Counted from the first letter of the stretch, positions 19,066 through 27,447 are shown. The stretch: DNA of 35,966 nt from Mariprofundaceae bacterium (GCA_027018935.1 JALUXZ010000224.1:1-35966); one strand, 5' to 3'. Program-made: numbers and translations. The notes: a model not told the origin generated them from the letters alone.

Positions 19066-20613
19066 ATGGATAAAATACTGATTCTTGATTTTGGATCGCA
19101 ATATACGCAATTAATTGCAAGGCGTGTGCGTGAGGCCAAGGTGTTTAGTGAACTTCACCCTTGGGATATGGATGCCGATGCCATTCGTGCGTTTGCACCA
19201 TCGGGCATTATTCTTTCGGGTGGCCCGAACTCTGTGTATGATGATGAAACCCCCAAAGCACCACAGGTCGTGTTTGAGTTAGGCGTGCCTGTGCTGGGTA
19301 TTTGCTATGGTATGCAAACCATGGCGGAGCAGTTGGGTGGCAGTGTTGAAACAGGGCATGTGCGTGAGTTTGGTTATGCTGAGATTTTAAGTAGTGGTGA
19401 CTCGCCATTGCTGCGGGGCATTGAGGATAAAGAAAACGGCGTACTTGATGTGTGGATGTCACATGGTGATAAGGTTACAGCGTTGCCAGAAGGTTTCCGT
19501 GTATTATGCAGCAATGATTCAACACCAATTGCTGGTATGGCAGATGAAACGCGGCACTTTTATGCATTACAATTTCATCCAGAGGTAACGCACACCAAGC
19601 AAGGAAAAGCGGTATTAAGCCGTTTCTTGCATGAGATTTGCGGTTGTGGTGAATCGTGGACTATGCCGAATTATATTGATGAAGCAGTAGCGCATATTCG
19701 TGAACAGGTTGGCGAAGATGAAGTGATTCTTGGGCTTTCTGGTGGTGTGGACTCATCCGTTGCGGCGGCATTGTTGCATAGGGCGATAGGTGCGCAATTG
19801 ACTTGTGTGTTTGTGGATAATGGCTTGTTGCGTTTGAATGAAGGCGCAGAAGTGATGAAGACTTTTTCCGAGCACTTGGGCGTGAAAGTGATTCATGTGG
19901 ATGCATCGGATGTATTTCTTGGGCACTTGGCAGGTGTTACTGATCCTGAACAGAAACGTAAAATTATTGGGCGTGAGTTTGTCGAAGTCTTCCAGCAAGA
20001 GTCTGCCAAATTACCGCAAGCTAAATGGTTGGCACAGGGTACGATTTATCCTGATGTGATTGAATCTGCGGGTGGAAAAAATGGCAAAGCCAAAACCATT
20101 AAAAGTCATCATAATGTAGGTGGTTTGCCTGAAACATTGCATTTGAAATTATTAGAGCCTTTGCGTGAGTTATTCAAAGATGAAGTGCGAGAACTTGGCG
20201 TGGCTTTAGGGTTAGCACCAGAAATGGTGTACCGCCATCCATTTCCAGGCCCTGGCTTGGGCGTACGTATTTTGGGCGAAGTAAAAAAAGAGTATGCCGA
20301 TTTATTGCGCCGTGCCGATGCCGTTTTTATTGAAGAGTTGCGCGCATCAGGCTGGTATGAAAAAACATCGCAGGCATTTGTGGTATTTTTGCCTGTAAAA
20401 TCTGTGGGTGTTATGGGTGATGGACGAACCTATGAATGGGTTGTAGCACTTCGGGCTGTGGAAACGCAGGACTTTATGACAGCGCACTGGGCAGAGTTGC
20501 CACATGCATTGTTGGCGAAGGTTTCCAATCGTATTATCAATGAAGTACGCGGTATTAACCGTGTTGTTTATGATGTTTCAGGCAAGCCGCCTGCGACGAT
20601 TGAATGGGAATAG
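19066..20613 (+). CDS. guaA: GMP synthase (glutamine-hydrolysing)
   Basis: Converts XMP to GMP using ATP and ammonia from glutamine, completing the pathway begun by GuaB. The N-terminal class I glutamine amidotransferase domain has nucleophile Cys80 (GICYGMQ) with His171 and Glu173 (LQFHPEVTH). The ATP pyrophosphatase domain has the PP-loop LSGGVDSSV at 224-232, and the C-terminal dimerisation domain ends with the canonical PPATIEWE. At 515 residues it is near the E. coli length (525). ATG 19066 follows a GGTGGGA ribosome-binding site. In many bacteria guaB and guaA form one operon; here the cassette and RAYT copies lie between them, so guaA probably needs its own promoter or read-through from the insertion. 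Confidence 0.98.
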   Translation: MDKILILDFGSQYTQLIARRVREAKVFSELHPWDMDADAIRAFAPSGIILSGGPNSVYDDETPKAPQVVFELGVPVLGICYGMQTMAEQLGGSVETGHVREFGYAEILSSGDSPLLRGIEDKENGVLDVWMSHGDKVTALPEGFRVLCSNDSTPIAGMADETRHFYALQFHPEVTHTKQGKAVLSRFLHEICGCGESWTMPNYIDEAVAHIREQVGEDEVILGLSGGVDSSVAAALLHRAIGAQLTCVFVDNGLLRLNEGAEVMKTFSEHLGVKVIHVDASDVFLGHLAGVTDPEQKRKIIGREFVEVFQQESAKLPQAKWLAQGTIYPDVIESAGGKNGKAKTIKSHHNVGGLPETLHLKLLEPLRELFKDEVRELGVALGLAPEMVYRHPFPGPGLGVRILGEVKKEYADLLRRADAVFIEELRASGWYEKTSQAFVVFLPVKSVGVMGDGRTYEWVVALRAVETQDFMTAHWAELPHALLAKVSNRIINEVRGINRVVYDVSGKPPATIEWE

Positions 20614-20661
20614 TTGTAAAGAGTGAGTGATTTTTATTTAATGAATAGTAAAGGGGATATG

Positions 20662-21393
20662 ATGAAAAAGTATATTGTAATCGCAGCAGTTGCCATGTTG
20701 GCAGCTTGTTCTCAACAACAAAAAGCTGAAGCACCGAAGCAAGCAGCGCTGGATAGTGAAGTAGCAAAAGTAAGTTATGCGATTGGTATGGATGTAGGCA
20801 AATCTTTAAAGGGTTTGGGCACAGATATTGATCGTGCGGCATTTACGGAAGCTCTGAATGCTCAGTTAGATAATGCGGATACACGTTTGACAGCAGAAGA
20901 AGCTGGCAAGGCAAAACAGGCGTTCTTTCAAAAACGTGCTGCAAAACAGGCGGAAGAACGCAAAGCTTCAGCTGCGAAAAACAAGGCAGAAGGTGAGAAG
21001 TTTTTATCAGAAAATGCTAAAAAAGATGGTGTGACTACGACAGCGAGTGGATTGCAGTATGAAGTGCTGAAAATGGGTGATGGCGCAAAACCTGTGGCAA
21101 CAGATAAGGTGAAAGTGCATTACCGTGGTACAACGCTTGATGGCACAGAGTTTGATTCATCGTATAAACGCGGGCAGCCGATTTCTTTCCCATTAAACGG
21201 CGTGATTAAAGGTTGGACAGAAGGCGTGCAATTGATGCCTGTAGGTTCAAAGTTTAAATTTTATATCCCATCTAATTTAGCATATGGTGAAAATGGTGCT
21301 GGTGCAACGATTGCGCCGAACTCAACCTTGATTTTTGAAGTAGAGTTGTTGGGAATTGAAGCTGAAAAGCCTGTAGAGAGTCCTGCGAAATAA
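20662..21393 (+). CDS. FKBP-type peptidyl-prolyl isomerase, lipoprotein (FkpA/Mip-like)
   Basis: Prolyl isomerase expected to act in the periplasm or on the outer membrane. A short signal ends in a lipobox LAAC (Cys16), giving a lipid-anchored protein. Residues about 30-130 form the helical FKBP_N dimerisation domain of FkpA/Mip proteins (SYAIGMDVGKSLKG), followed by a charged Lys/Ala/Glu helix. The FKBP catalytic domain contains VKVHYRGTTLDGTEFDSSY, VIKGWTEGVQLMPVGSK and YGENGAGATIAPNSTL. I choose ATG 20662 because AAGGGG precedes it at proper spacing and it starts the lipoprotein signal directly; in-frame upstream starts at 20623 and 20659 are less suitable. It lies 48 bases after guaA and is followed by a hairpin terminator. 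Confidence 0.94.
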   Translation: MKKYIVIAAVAMLAACSQQQKAEAPKQAALDSEVAKVSYAIGMDVGKSLKGLGTDIDRAAFTEALNAQLDNADTRLTAEEAGKAKQAFFQKRAAKQAEERKASAAKNKAEGEKFLSENAKKDGVTTTASGLQYEVLKMGDGAKPVATDKVKVHYRGTTLDGTEFDSSYKRGQPISFPLNGVIKGWTEGVQLMPVGSKFKFYIPSNLAYGENGAGATIAPNSTLIFEVELLGIEAEKPVESPAK

Positions 21394-21418
21394 CAGTGTG
21401 ATTGATAATAAATGAAGA

Positions 21419-21444
21419 GGGAGGGCTGCTTGCCTTCCCTTTTT
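21419..21444 (+). terminator. Rho-independent terminator after FKBP gene
   Basis: GGGAGGGC (21419-21426), loop TGCTT, then GCCTTCCC (21432-21439), one G-T wobble, followed by five T. It lies 25 bases after the stop and ends transcription before ffh. Confidence 0.85.
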
Positions 21445-21485
21445 GCGTTATGAGTGATGAATAGTTTTAGGTGCTGGAGTGAATC

Positions 21486-22838
21486 ATGTTTGATCGTTTA
21501 AGTGAAAAAATAGGTGGTATTGCCAATAAATTACGTGGAGTTGCACGTATTAGTGAAGCTGATCTTGATGCGACACTGCGTGAAATGCGTATGGCATTGC
21601 TGGAAGCGGATGTTGCATTGCCTGTTGTGCGTCACCTGATGGAGGAGGCACGGGAACGAGCTTTGGGGGCGGATGTTGCCAAAAGCCTGAATCCTGGTCA
21701 GGTCATTGTTAAGATTCTTAATGATGTATTGGCAGATGTGCTGGGTGGTCAGCGCCGTGATTTGGATTTATCGAAAATTCCATCAGTTATTTTATTGTGC
21801 GGTTTGCAAGGTGCTGGTAAAACGACCACAGCAGGTAAACTGGCACGTTTATTAACCTCTCAGGGTAAGAAGGTAGCTTTAACCAGTGTCGATGCCACAC
21901 GTCCTGCAGCACGTGAACAATTACAGATTCTAGCTGGGCAAGTGGATGTTCCTTACCTTGTAGGTGAAGGCGATTCAGCTGCGAAGATGGCAAAATCAGC
22001 TTTGCAGTTGGCAAGAACGGGCGGTCATCATGTTTTAATTCTGGATACCGCAGGTCGTCAGGTTGTTGATGATGATTTGATGGCTGAAATCAAATCTGTT
22101 GCGGATGCTGCGCAGGCAACAGAGCGGCTTTTGGTCTTGGATTCCATGACTGGACAAACTGCCTTGCAAATTGCCGAACAGTTTCATGCTACGGTCACAC
22201 TATCAGGTTGTGTGCTAACCAAAACTGATGCAGATGTACGTGGTGGGGCAGCTCTTTCGGTTGCGCATAGTACAGGCGTGCCAGTACGTTATGTTGGTAC
22301 AGGTGAAAAGATTGATGCCTTTGAAATGTTTGATCCGCAACGCATGGCAGGGCGCATTTTAGGGCAAGGCGATGTTGTTGGTCTGGTTGAGAAGATTCAG
22401 GCAAATGTTGATCAGGCAAGTGCTGAAAAACTAGCCAAGAAGGTTAAGAAAGGCGCGTTTGATTTAATGGATTTTGCCGATCAATTGGGGCAAATGCAGA
22501 ACATGGGTGGCATGACAAGCATGCTGAAAATGTTGCCTGGTGTGAATTTGCCGAAAGAAGCTTTGTCACAAGTTGATGACAAACCTATGAAGCGTATGCA
22601 GGCAATGGTTTATTCAATGACAGGCAAAGAGCGTCAATACCCTCGGCTTATCAATGGCAGCCGTAAAAAACGCATTGCAGCAGGTTCGGGAACAAGCGTG
22701 CCTGAGTTAAATAAGATGCTTAAACAGTTTTCTCAAATGCAGAAAATGATGAAAAAAATGAAGGGTGGAAAAGGCAAACGCATGATGTCGCAAATGATGG
22801 GGCAGTTTGGTGGTATGGGTGGTATGCCGAAGATGTAA
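21486..22838 (+). CDS. ffh: Signal recognition particle protein Ffh
   Basis: GTPase subunit of the signal recognition particle; binds signal sequences of nascent membrane proteins together with 4.5S RNA and docks at FtsY. An N domain leads into a G domain with P-loop GLQGAGKTTTAGKLA (106-120), DTAGR (187-191) and the guanine-specificity motif TKTD (245-248). The M domain (about 300-450) ends in the Met-rich, basic segment MMKKMKGGKGKRMM and GGMGGMPKM. Length of 450 is normal. The G4 neighbourhood reads TKTDADVRGG rather than the usual TKLDGDARGG, a mild deviation that keeps the key residues. ATG 21486 has GGAG upstream. It is followed by rpsP as in many proteobacteria. Confidence 0.98.
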   Translation: MFDRLSEKIGGIANKLRGVARISEADLDATLREMRMALLEADVALPVVRHLMEEARERALGADVAKSLNPGQVIVKILNDVLADVLGGQRRDLDLSKIPSVILLCGLQGAGKTTTAGKLARLLTSQGKKVALTSVDATRPAAREQLQILAGQVDVPYLVGEGDSAAKMAKSALQLARTGGHHVLILDTAGRQVVDDDLMAEIKSVADAAQATERLLVLDSMTGQTALQIAEQFHATVTLSGCVLTKTDADVRGGAALSVAHSTGVPVRYVGTGEKIDAFEMFDPQRMAGRILGQGDVVGLVEKIQANVDQASAEKLAKKVKKGAFDLMDFADQLGQMQNMGGMTSMLKMLPGVNLPKEALSQVDDKPMKRMQAMVYSMTGKERQYPRLINGSRKKRIAAGSGTSVPELNKMLKQFSQMQKMMKKMKGGKGKRMMSQMMGQFGGMGGMPKM

Positions 22839-22877
22839 GGTAGTATTGCTTTTCTGATGTAAAATAAAATTAAAATG

Positions 22878-22912
22878 ATGACATTTAAAGGCTGCCAGTT
22901 ATAGTGCGCGCC
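22878..22912 (+). promoter_or_regulatory. Sigma-70 type promoter for rpsP with GC-rich discriminator
   Basis: -35 ATGACA (22878-22883), 16-base spacer, -10 TATAGT (22900-22905), each one mismatch from consensus. The GCGCGCC that follows is a GC-rich discriminator, a feature of promoters under stringent growth-rate control. GGAGG at 22920-22924 then serves rpsP. Confidence 0.6.
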
Positions 22913-22933
22913 TGATTTTGGAGGTTTTGAACT

Positions 22934-23185
22934 ATGGCAACAGTGATTCGCTTGCAACGTGGTGGACGTAAGAAACGCCCGTTTTATGCAGTAGTAGTAA
23001 TGGATGAACGTAAACGTCGTGACGGCGCGTTTATCGAAAAATTGGGCTACTATGATCCTTGCAAAGAGCCAGAAGTAATTGAGTTGGATCTTGAGCGTGT
23101 AAAAGCATGGACTGATTTGGGCGCACAGCCTTCAGATCGTGTTGCAAGCTTGATTGCCAAGACTTCTGCTAAGGCATCTGCGTAA
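22934..23185 (+). CDS. rpsP: 30S ribosomal protein S16
   Basis: Small-subunit ribosomal protein of 83 residues. The diagnostic N-terminus [20 protein letters not shown] is complete, with the conserved [13 protein letters not shown] following; length is typical for S16. ATG 22934 has GGAGG nine bases upstream. It heads the rpsP-rimM-trmD group involved in ribosome assembly and tRNA modification. A hairpin separates it from rimM, which would allow much more S16 than RimM or TrmD. Confidence 0.98.
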   Translation: MATVIRLQRGGRKKRPFYAVVVMDERKRRDGAFIEKLGYYDPCKEPEVIELDLERVKAWTDLGAQPSDRVASLIAKTSAKASA

Positions 23186-23197
23186 CTATTCTTGAAT

Positions 23198-23236
23198 AAA
23201 GGCGTGTTATTTTCTCATGAAACCACGTCTTTCTTT
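23198..23236 (+). terminator. Hairpin between rpsP and rimM (terminator or attenuator)
   Basis: AAAGGCGTG (23198-23206) pairs with CACGTCTTT (23224-23232) with one wobble, followed by a short pyrimidine run CTTT. Partial termination would reduce expression of rimM and trmD relative to rpsP. Confidence 0.55.
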
Positions 23237-23241
23237 ATAGT

Positions 23242-23784
23242 ATGACAGATACATTGATTTGTGTGGGTACCATTCTAGGCGTTCATGGCCTAAAGGGTAC
23301 ACTCACTGTTTATTCGGATACCCGGCCTGCCTCTGGCATCGCTGGGTATTCTTGTTGGTATTTGGGTATGACTGCCGAGAGCGCCAAGGCTTACCCAGTA
23401 AAGCGTTGCTGGCAGCATGGTAATAAAGGCATGCTGGCTGAACTTGAAGGCGTTACTACTCGTACGCAAGCCGAGCAACTGAAAAAAATAAAGATTTGGG
23501 TCTCTGCTGATGAAATAGATGTGGATGATGATGAATATTTATGGGAAGAGTTGCTTGGCTGTACTGTTTATGTAGATGATAAACTGATTGGTTCTGTGAA
23601 AGCCCTTGAAGAGTATGGGGCGCAGGATATTTTGGTGGTAAAAGCCCCTGAACATGCAGATGTGCAAGGTGAGTGGATGCTGCCGTTCACAGAAGATGTG
23701 ATACAACTGGTGGACATGGAAAATCGCCGTGTGGATGTCTGTTTGCTGGATGGGATGGATGCATGTTTCGCGCCCAAATCCTAA
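23242..23784 (+). CDS. rimM: 16S rRNA processing / ribosome maturation factor RimM
   Basis: Assembly factor for the 30S head that binds S19 near helices 31 and 33b. The 180-residue protein starts CVGTILGVHGLKGTLTVYSD, the family N-terminal beta-barrel. It has the linking YLWEELLGCTVY motif at about residue 96, and a C-terminal PRC-barrel domain with EYGAQDILVVK and MLPFTEDVIQLVD. ATG 23242 has no clear Shine-Dalgarno sequence, only AT-rich sequence after the hairpin, so translation may be weak. Its last 22 bases overlap the trmD start. Confidence 0.96.
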   Translation: MTDTLICVGTILGVHGLKGTLTVYSDTRPASGIAGYSCWYLGMTAESAKAYPVKRCWQHGNKGMLAELEGVTTRTQAEQLKKIKIWVSADEIDVDDDEYLWEELLGCTVYVDDKLIGSVKALEEYGAQDILVVKAPEHADVQGEWMLPFTEDVIQLVDMENRRVDVCLLDGMDACFAPKS

Positions 23785-24437
23785 CCTTATTCCCAGAGTT
23801 TTTTGATTCGCCCTTAAGTTGTTCGATTCCCAAGCGTGCCATTGAGGCGAAGCTTGTCAAAGTCGATTGCATTCAAATGCGCGATTTTACTACGGATAAA
23901 CATCGCAGCATTGATGATAAACCTTATGGTGGTGGCCCTGGTATGTTGATGAAACCAGAGCCTGTGATTGCGGCAATTCGCGAAGCACGCAAACGTGATC
24001 CGCACACCCATGTGGTCATGCTTACACCATCTGGTGTGCGTTTTAAGCAAAAAAAAGCCCTTGAATATGTTGAGAAGAAGCATTTAACGCTGCTTTGTGG
24101 TCGTTATGAAGGTTTTGATGAGCGTATTTGTGATGAAGTTGATGAGCAACTATCTCTAGGAGATTATGTATTGTCTGGCGGTGAACCTGCGGCTTTATCG
24201 GTGCTAGATGCGGTGATTCGTTTGCTTCCAGGCGTGTTGGGTTCAGCGGAATCGGCGGTACTTGATTCATTTACAGAAGAAGGCATCTTGGATTGGCCGC
24301 ACTATACGCGTCCAGAAGTATTTGAAGGCAAACGTGTTCCAGATGTTTTGCTTAGTGGTGATCATGCAAAAATAGAAGCGTGGCGCAAGGAGCAGGCAGC
24401 ATCACGGTCAAAATTATGGTGTAGGTCTGCCAAATAA
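23763..24437 (+). CDS. trmD: tRNA (guanine-N1-)-methyltransferase
   Basis: SPOUT-class enzyme that methylates G37 of tRNAs with SAM, preventing +1 frameshifting. Start ATG 23763 gives the canonical MFRAQILTLFPEFF; the frame is open further upstream into rimM but that sequence is unrelated. Conserved blocks are RDFTTDKHRSIDDKPYGGGP, the trefoil knot LLCGRYEGFDERICDE with GDYVLSGGEPAAL, and LDWPHYTRPEVFEGKRVPDV. At 224 residues it is at the short end of the family (about 240-255), the difference lying at the C-terminus. It overlaps rimM. The rplS gene that commonly follows is not here. Confidence 0.97.
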   Translation: MFRAQILTLFPEFFDSPLSCSIPKRAIEAKLVKVDCIQMRDFTTDKHRSIDDKPYGGGPGMLMKPEPVIAAIREARKRDPHTHVVMLTPSGVRFKQKKALEYVEKKHLTLLCGRYEGFDERICDEVDEQLSLGDYVLSGGEPAALSVLDAVIRLLPGVLGSAESAVLDSFTEEGILDWPHYTRPEVFEGKRVPDVLLSGDHAKIEAWRKEQAASRSKLWCRSAK

Positions 24438-24467
24438 ATATAGACTTTTAGCTGTTGAGGTATGCCA

Positions 24468-25361
24468 ATGAGAAAACTACTTGTTTCTTTATTTCTTCTT
24501 TGCAGTGGCGTGCCTGCATCTTATGCTGCAACGGAAACGTTGGAAGTTTACTTTTTACCCTTGCATGAAGCTGCAGAAGTCGTAAAAACAGAGCTTTCCA
24601 ATGCAGGAAAAGTCGTGGAAATCGACTCATTGCACATATTATTGATTGATGATAAAGCCGCATACATTAAAAAAGCTAAAGCACTATTAAAACAGCTTGA
24701 TCAACCGGCTAAACAATTCACTGTTCAGTTAACCATTGAAGATATTTCAAGTTTGGAAGAGAGCTCTATTGCAGGCGCTGTTTCGATGTCAGCACTGTCT
24801 GGGGGATGGGCTCGATTAGCTGTGGGTCAACAGTTGCAGCATGCATCGAGTCATAGCAGTTATCAGTTGCGTGTAAGTGCTAATCAACCTGGACGCATTG
24901 CAACGGGCCGTATTCAGCAGTTTAATCGTGAAACACGTCGTTGGTTAAGTGCTTATGGTGTGGTTGAAGAGCATAGTATTACATTGCTTCCGATTACAAC
25001 AGGTTTTTATGTTCGAGCTAGGCTGGCAGGTAATGGTTTGGTGCATATACGCATTATTCCTTGGATAAAGCGTATTGGTCAAGCGAGCTTGGGTGATAAT
25101 CAGGATGTATTGATAGGTCTTGGATCCAATGTTACGCCTGCAATTCCAGATTCTTATTTGCGGTACAATAGTAATCCCAAGAAAAATCATGGCGAGATAA
25201 ATATAGATGGAGCAGCAACAGAGCTTACGATTCCCTTAGGAAAAGAGGTGAGCATTGCAGCGGTTAATCATGAAGCAGAGCAGCTGGGTAAGTTGTTGCT
25301 CGGTAGATATTCTAAAGTTGGCAAGCGTCAGTTTGTTATAGGTTTGAAGGTATCTGATTAA
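24468..25361 (+). CDS. Periplasmic secretin-N-domain-like protein
   Basis: Exported protein of 297 residues with signal peptide MRKLLVSLFLLCSGVPASYAA. Residues about 25-90 follow the N-domain fold of secretins (TLEVYFLPLHEAAEVVKTEL, then LLIDDKAAYIKKAKALLKQL, then DQPAKQFTVQLTI). The remaining 200 residues look beta-rich but lack the pore domain and the VPxLGDIP motif of true secretins, so it is not an outer-membrane channel. I start at ATG 24468, seven bases after GAGG; ATG 24462 would be only one base away. It sits 30 bases after trmD where rplS is often found. Its 3' end overlaps a convergent gene by 26 bases. A role in pilus or secretion machinery is only a guess. Confidence 0.8.
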   Translation: MRKLLVSLFLLCSGVPASYAATETLEVYFLPLHEAAEVVKTELSNAGKVVEIDSLHILLIDDKAAYIKKAKALLKQLDQPAKQFTVQLTIEDISSLEESSIAGAVSMSALSGGWARLAVGQQLQHASSHSSYQLRVSANQPGRIATGRIQQFNRETRRWLSAYGVVEEHSITLLPITTGFYVRARLAGNGLVHIRIIPWIKRIGQASLGDNQDVLIGLGSNVTPAIPDSYLRYNSNPKKNHGEINIDGAATELTIPLGKEVSIAAVNHEAEQLGKLLLGRYSKVGKRQFVIGLKVSD

Positions 25362-25795
25362 ATGGGCAACTATGCTTAATGGAAAACTCACAGTCCTGAA
25401 TATATTTTAGTGAGTGATTGCTTTTGTGAGCAGTTTCACAATCATGCAAAGAAGTAAGTAAATCAAAAATTATTTCAGGATGAAAAGGCTTGGGTAGGGT
25501 ATAGCATAAATTTCTTTCTGTATGCTGGACATGTTCATCATTTACATTGCCTGTGATAAGTATGATTTTCTGTAAGGGATATATTTTGCGAATCTCACCC
25601 ATTAATTCATAACCACTCATGCCAAGCATGGAAACATCACTTAATACTAGCTGTAGGCTTTTCAAAGTCGGGTAAGTGGATAAAGCGTAGGTAATCTTCT
25701 CCCGACTCAAAGCTTTGAGAAGAAAAGCCTGCTTCACTCACAATTGCTTCAAGAAGTTCGCGGAGCATAGGTTCGTCGTCAATAATATGAACCAT
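25336..25795 (-). pseudogene. Response-regulator receiver domain protein, frameshifted
   Basis: Single-domain CheY-type receiver split by one frameshift. The first frame starts at ATG 25795 with MVHIIDDEPMLRELLEAIV (acidic pair Asp6-Asp7) and continues to YLRFIHLPDFEKP before stopping at 25637. The second frame picks up at LQLVLSDVSMLGMSGYELM (phosphoacceptor Asp in LSD), ILITGNVN and LPKPF (conserved Thr and Lys), ending at 25336. The two halves join in the order of one intact receiver, with the shift somewhere near 25640-25665. All catalytic residues survive, so the lesion is recent, a sequencing error or a recoding event. It lies 50 bases downstream of the channel gene, same strand, and has no output domain. 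Confidence 0.82.
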
Positions 25796-25845
25796 GGTGT
25801 TACGGTTTATAACGGCAATAGAATTAAAGCGCAATTATTTTATGG

Positions 25846-26667
25846 TCATTTTTTGGTAAGTGTATCAATGTCTTTATTATTGAGCTGTTGACTCAGTGAT
25901 GCTAATGCCTTTTGCGTTTGTGCTAGCTCTTTCAGTAAATCATTTCGACTAGGTGGTGTACGCATTTCGTTGAGGCGTTCTTGCTTGGCCTCATCCAGAT
26001 TATTGATAACCACGGCAATGAACAAGTTGATAATCACAAAGGTTCCGAGGATGACAAAGGAAACAAAATAAATCCAACTGTATGGATTCATTTCCATCGC
26101 TGTGTACATAACATCTGTCCAATCTTCCAGAGTAACAATACGAAATAATGTGAGTAGTGAAATACCTATATTGTGCCAATGTTCTGGATCATGTTCGTGA
26201 AACAGTTGCTGTCCTGCTACGGCATAAATATAAAAAATAACACTCATCAATAACATAACATTTGCCATACTGGGGATGGAGCGCATAAGTGTAGAGACAA
26301 TCAGGCGTAATTCAGGGATAGCTGAAATCAGACGTAGCACACGCAGTAGGCGTGCCAAACGTGCAATCATGGCAAACTCGCCAGTGCTGGGTAATAGGGC
26401 GAGTAAAATGATGGTGAAATCAAAAATATTCCAACCTTTTCCGAAGTAGCCGCTGAGTTTGGGTGCTACGGCATATATTTTAAGAGCAGCTTCAATGATA
26501 AAGATAGCAAGCACAAACTGATTGCCGAGATGTATCCAATCACCATATGAACCCATAATATCTGTAGATGTTTCGAGGCCAATAAGTACGGCGCTTATAA
26601 GAATAACGGCAATGATAAAATGCTCGAAAAGATGATGTTGGACGATTTTCTGGGCTAATTTTTGCAT
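25846..26667 (-). CDS. Voltage-gated cation channel, NavBac type, with calcium-like filter TLEDWTD
   Basis: Single-repeat six-TM channel subunit (273 residues) that would form homotetramers in the inner membrane. S1-S3 are evident. S4 carries Arg at 103, 106, 109 and 112 in the three-residue spacing of voltage sensors (IARLARLLRVLRLIS). The pore has the filter Thr179-Leu-Glu-Asp-Trp-Thr-Asp185, encoded at 26113-26133. S6 ends in INLFIAVVINNLDEAK, and a cytoplasmic tail with a coiled-coil-like LLKELAQTQKALASLSQQL follows. Sodium-selective relatives have TLESWS/A followed by a neutral residue; extra Asp residues at these positions are what converted NavAb to a calcium-selective channel. The gene is divergent from grpE and upstream of the receiver gene. 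Confidence 0.93.
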   Translation of the reverse strand: MQKLAQKIVQHHLFEHFIIAVILISAVLIGLETSTDIMGSYGDWIHLGNQFVLAIFIIEAALKIYAVAPKLSGYFGKGWNIFDFTIILLALLPSTGEFAMIARLARLLRVLRLISAIPELRLIVSTLMRSIPSMANVMLLMSVIFYIYAVAGQQLFHEHDPEHWHNIGISLLTLFRIVTLEDWTDVMYTAMEMNPYSWIYFVSFVILGTFVIINLFIAVVINNLDEAKQERLNEMRTPPSRNDLLKELAQTQKALASLSQQLNNKDIDTLTKK

Positions 26668-26760
26668 GTTTATAACTACTCCATCAGTGGGTTGTTAGGT
26701 GTTTTAATGCTACGCATATTGATGCTGGTGGTGTGAGTTGCAAGTAGTATGAAAAAGGGG

Positions 26761-26789
26761 CTTGAAAGTGCTTTGTGCAATACCTATAT
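26761..26789 (+). promoter_or_regulatory. Sigma-32 heat-shock promoter of grpE
   Basis: -35 CTTGAAA (26761-26767) is a perfect match to the sigma-32 consensus. A 14-base spacer leads to the -10-like ACCTATAT (26782-26789). The spacing equals that of the dnaK promoter. GGAGG at 26809-26813 follows, six bases before the grpE GTG. Confidence 0.7.
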
Positions 26790-26819
26790 AGCTCAGTAGC
26801 CAATTGATGGAGGATTGTT

Positions 26820-27386
26820 GTGAGCAACAAGAAGAAACAAGACATCGAAGAACAAGAAACAGAAAACATGAAAGATGAAGTGAGTGAAGAGGTGTCATTG
26901 GAAGATGATGTGCTCACTGTGGATGAAGAAGGTGAGCCTATTGATCCCATACAAGCTTTGAAAAATGAGGTGAGCGAGCTCAATGATAAGCTGCTTCGTC
27001 AGCATGCAGAAATGGATAATTTACGTAAACGTACAGCCCGTGAAGTGGTGGATGCACGTAAATTTGCAGTCGAGAAGTTTGCAGTCGCGCTACTAGATGT
27101 GGTGGATAATCTTGAACGCGCTTTGGAAGTTGAAGAAGGCAAAGAAGCTGCCTTGCGTGATGGTGTGCAACGCACATTGGATTCATGGCATGGCATGATG
27201 GGCAAATTTGATGTGGAACGGATTGATGCGGTGGGTGAGCAGTTTGACCCGCATAAACACGAAGCTTTATCGCAAATGCCATCGGATGAGCCAGAAGGAA
27301 TTGTGATTAATCAACATTGTGCTGGTTATAGCTTAAATGGTCGTTTGATTCGTCCAGCGCAAGTTTTGGTGTCCAGCGGTAAATAG
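26820..27386 (+). CDS. grpE: Nucleotide exchange factor GrpE
   Basis: Cytoplasmic co-chaperone that releases ADP from DnaK. The 188-residue protein has an acidic disordered N-terminus (Glu-rich, about residues 1-50) and the long dimerisation helix (NEVSELNDKLLRQHAEMDNL). Its conserved RKRTAREVVDARKFAVEKFA region precedes the C-terminal beta domain ending GYSLNGRLIRPAQVLVS. Start GTG 26820 is six bases after GGAGG. It is first in a heat-shock block with its own sigma-32-like promoter. No hrcA or CIRCE element is seen, so control appears to be by an alternative sigma factor. Confidence 0.97.
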   Translation: MSNKKKQDIEEQETENMKDEVSEEVSLEDDVLTVDEEGEPIDPIQALKNEVSELNDKLLRQHAEMDNLRKRTAREVVDARKFAVEKFAVALLDVVDNLERALEVEEGKEAALRDGVQRTLDSWHGMMGKFDVERIDAVGEQFDPHKHEALSQMPSDEPEGIVINQHCAGYSLNGRLIRPAQVLVSSGK

Positions 27387-27418
27387 TTACTTAGAAAAGA
27401 GAATGAAAAAATACAGGG

Positions 27419-27447
27419 GTTGAATCGAGAAATTAGCACCCCCATAC
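27419..27447 (+). promoter_or_regulatory. Sigma-32 heat-shock promoter of dnaK
   Basis: -35 GTTGAAT (27419-27425) and -10 CCCCATAC (27440-27447), with 14 bases between them. The -10 is very close to the sigma-32 consensus CCCCATnT. The dnaK start lies 50 bases downstream. Confidence 0.72.

Noticed and set aside
23673-23762. 30-residue N-terminal extension of TrmD inside rimM
   Set aside because: It is an out-of-frame reading of rimM; the conserved TrmD N-terminus begins at 23763.
26640-26819. CIRCE/HrcA operator upstream of grpE
   Set aside because: No TTAGCACTC-type inverted repeat is present; only sigma-32-like promoter elements are seen.
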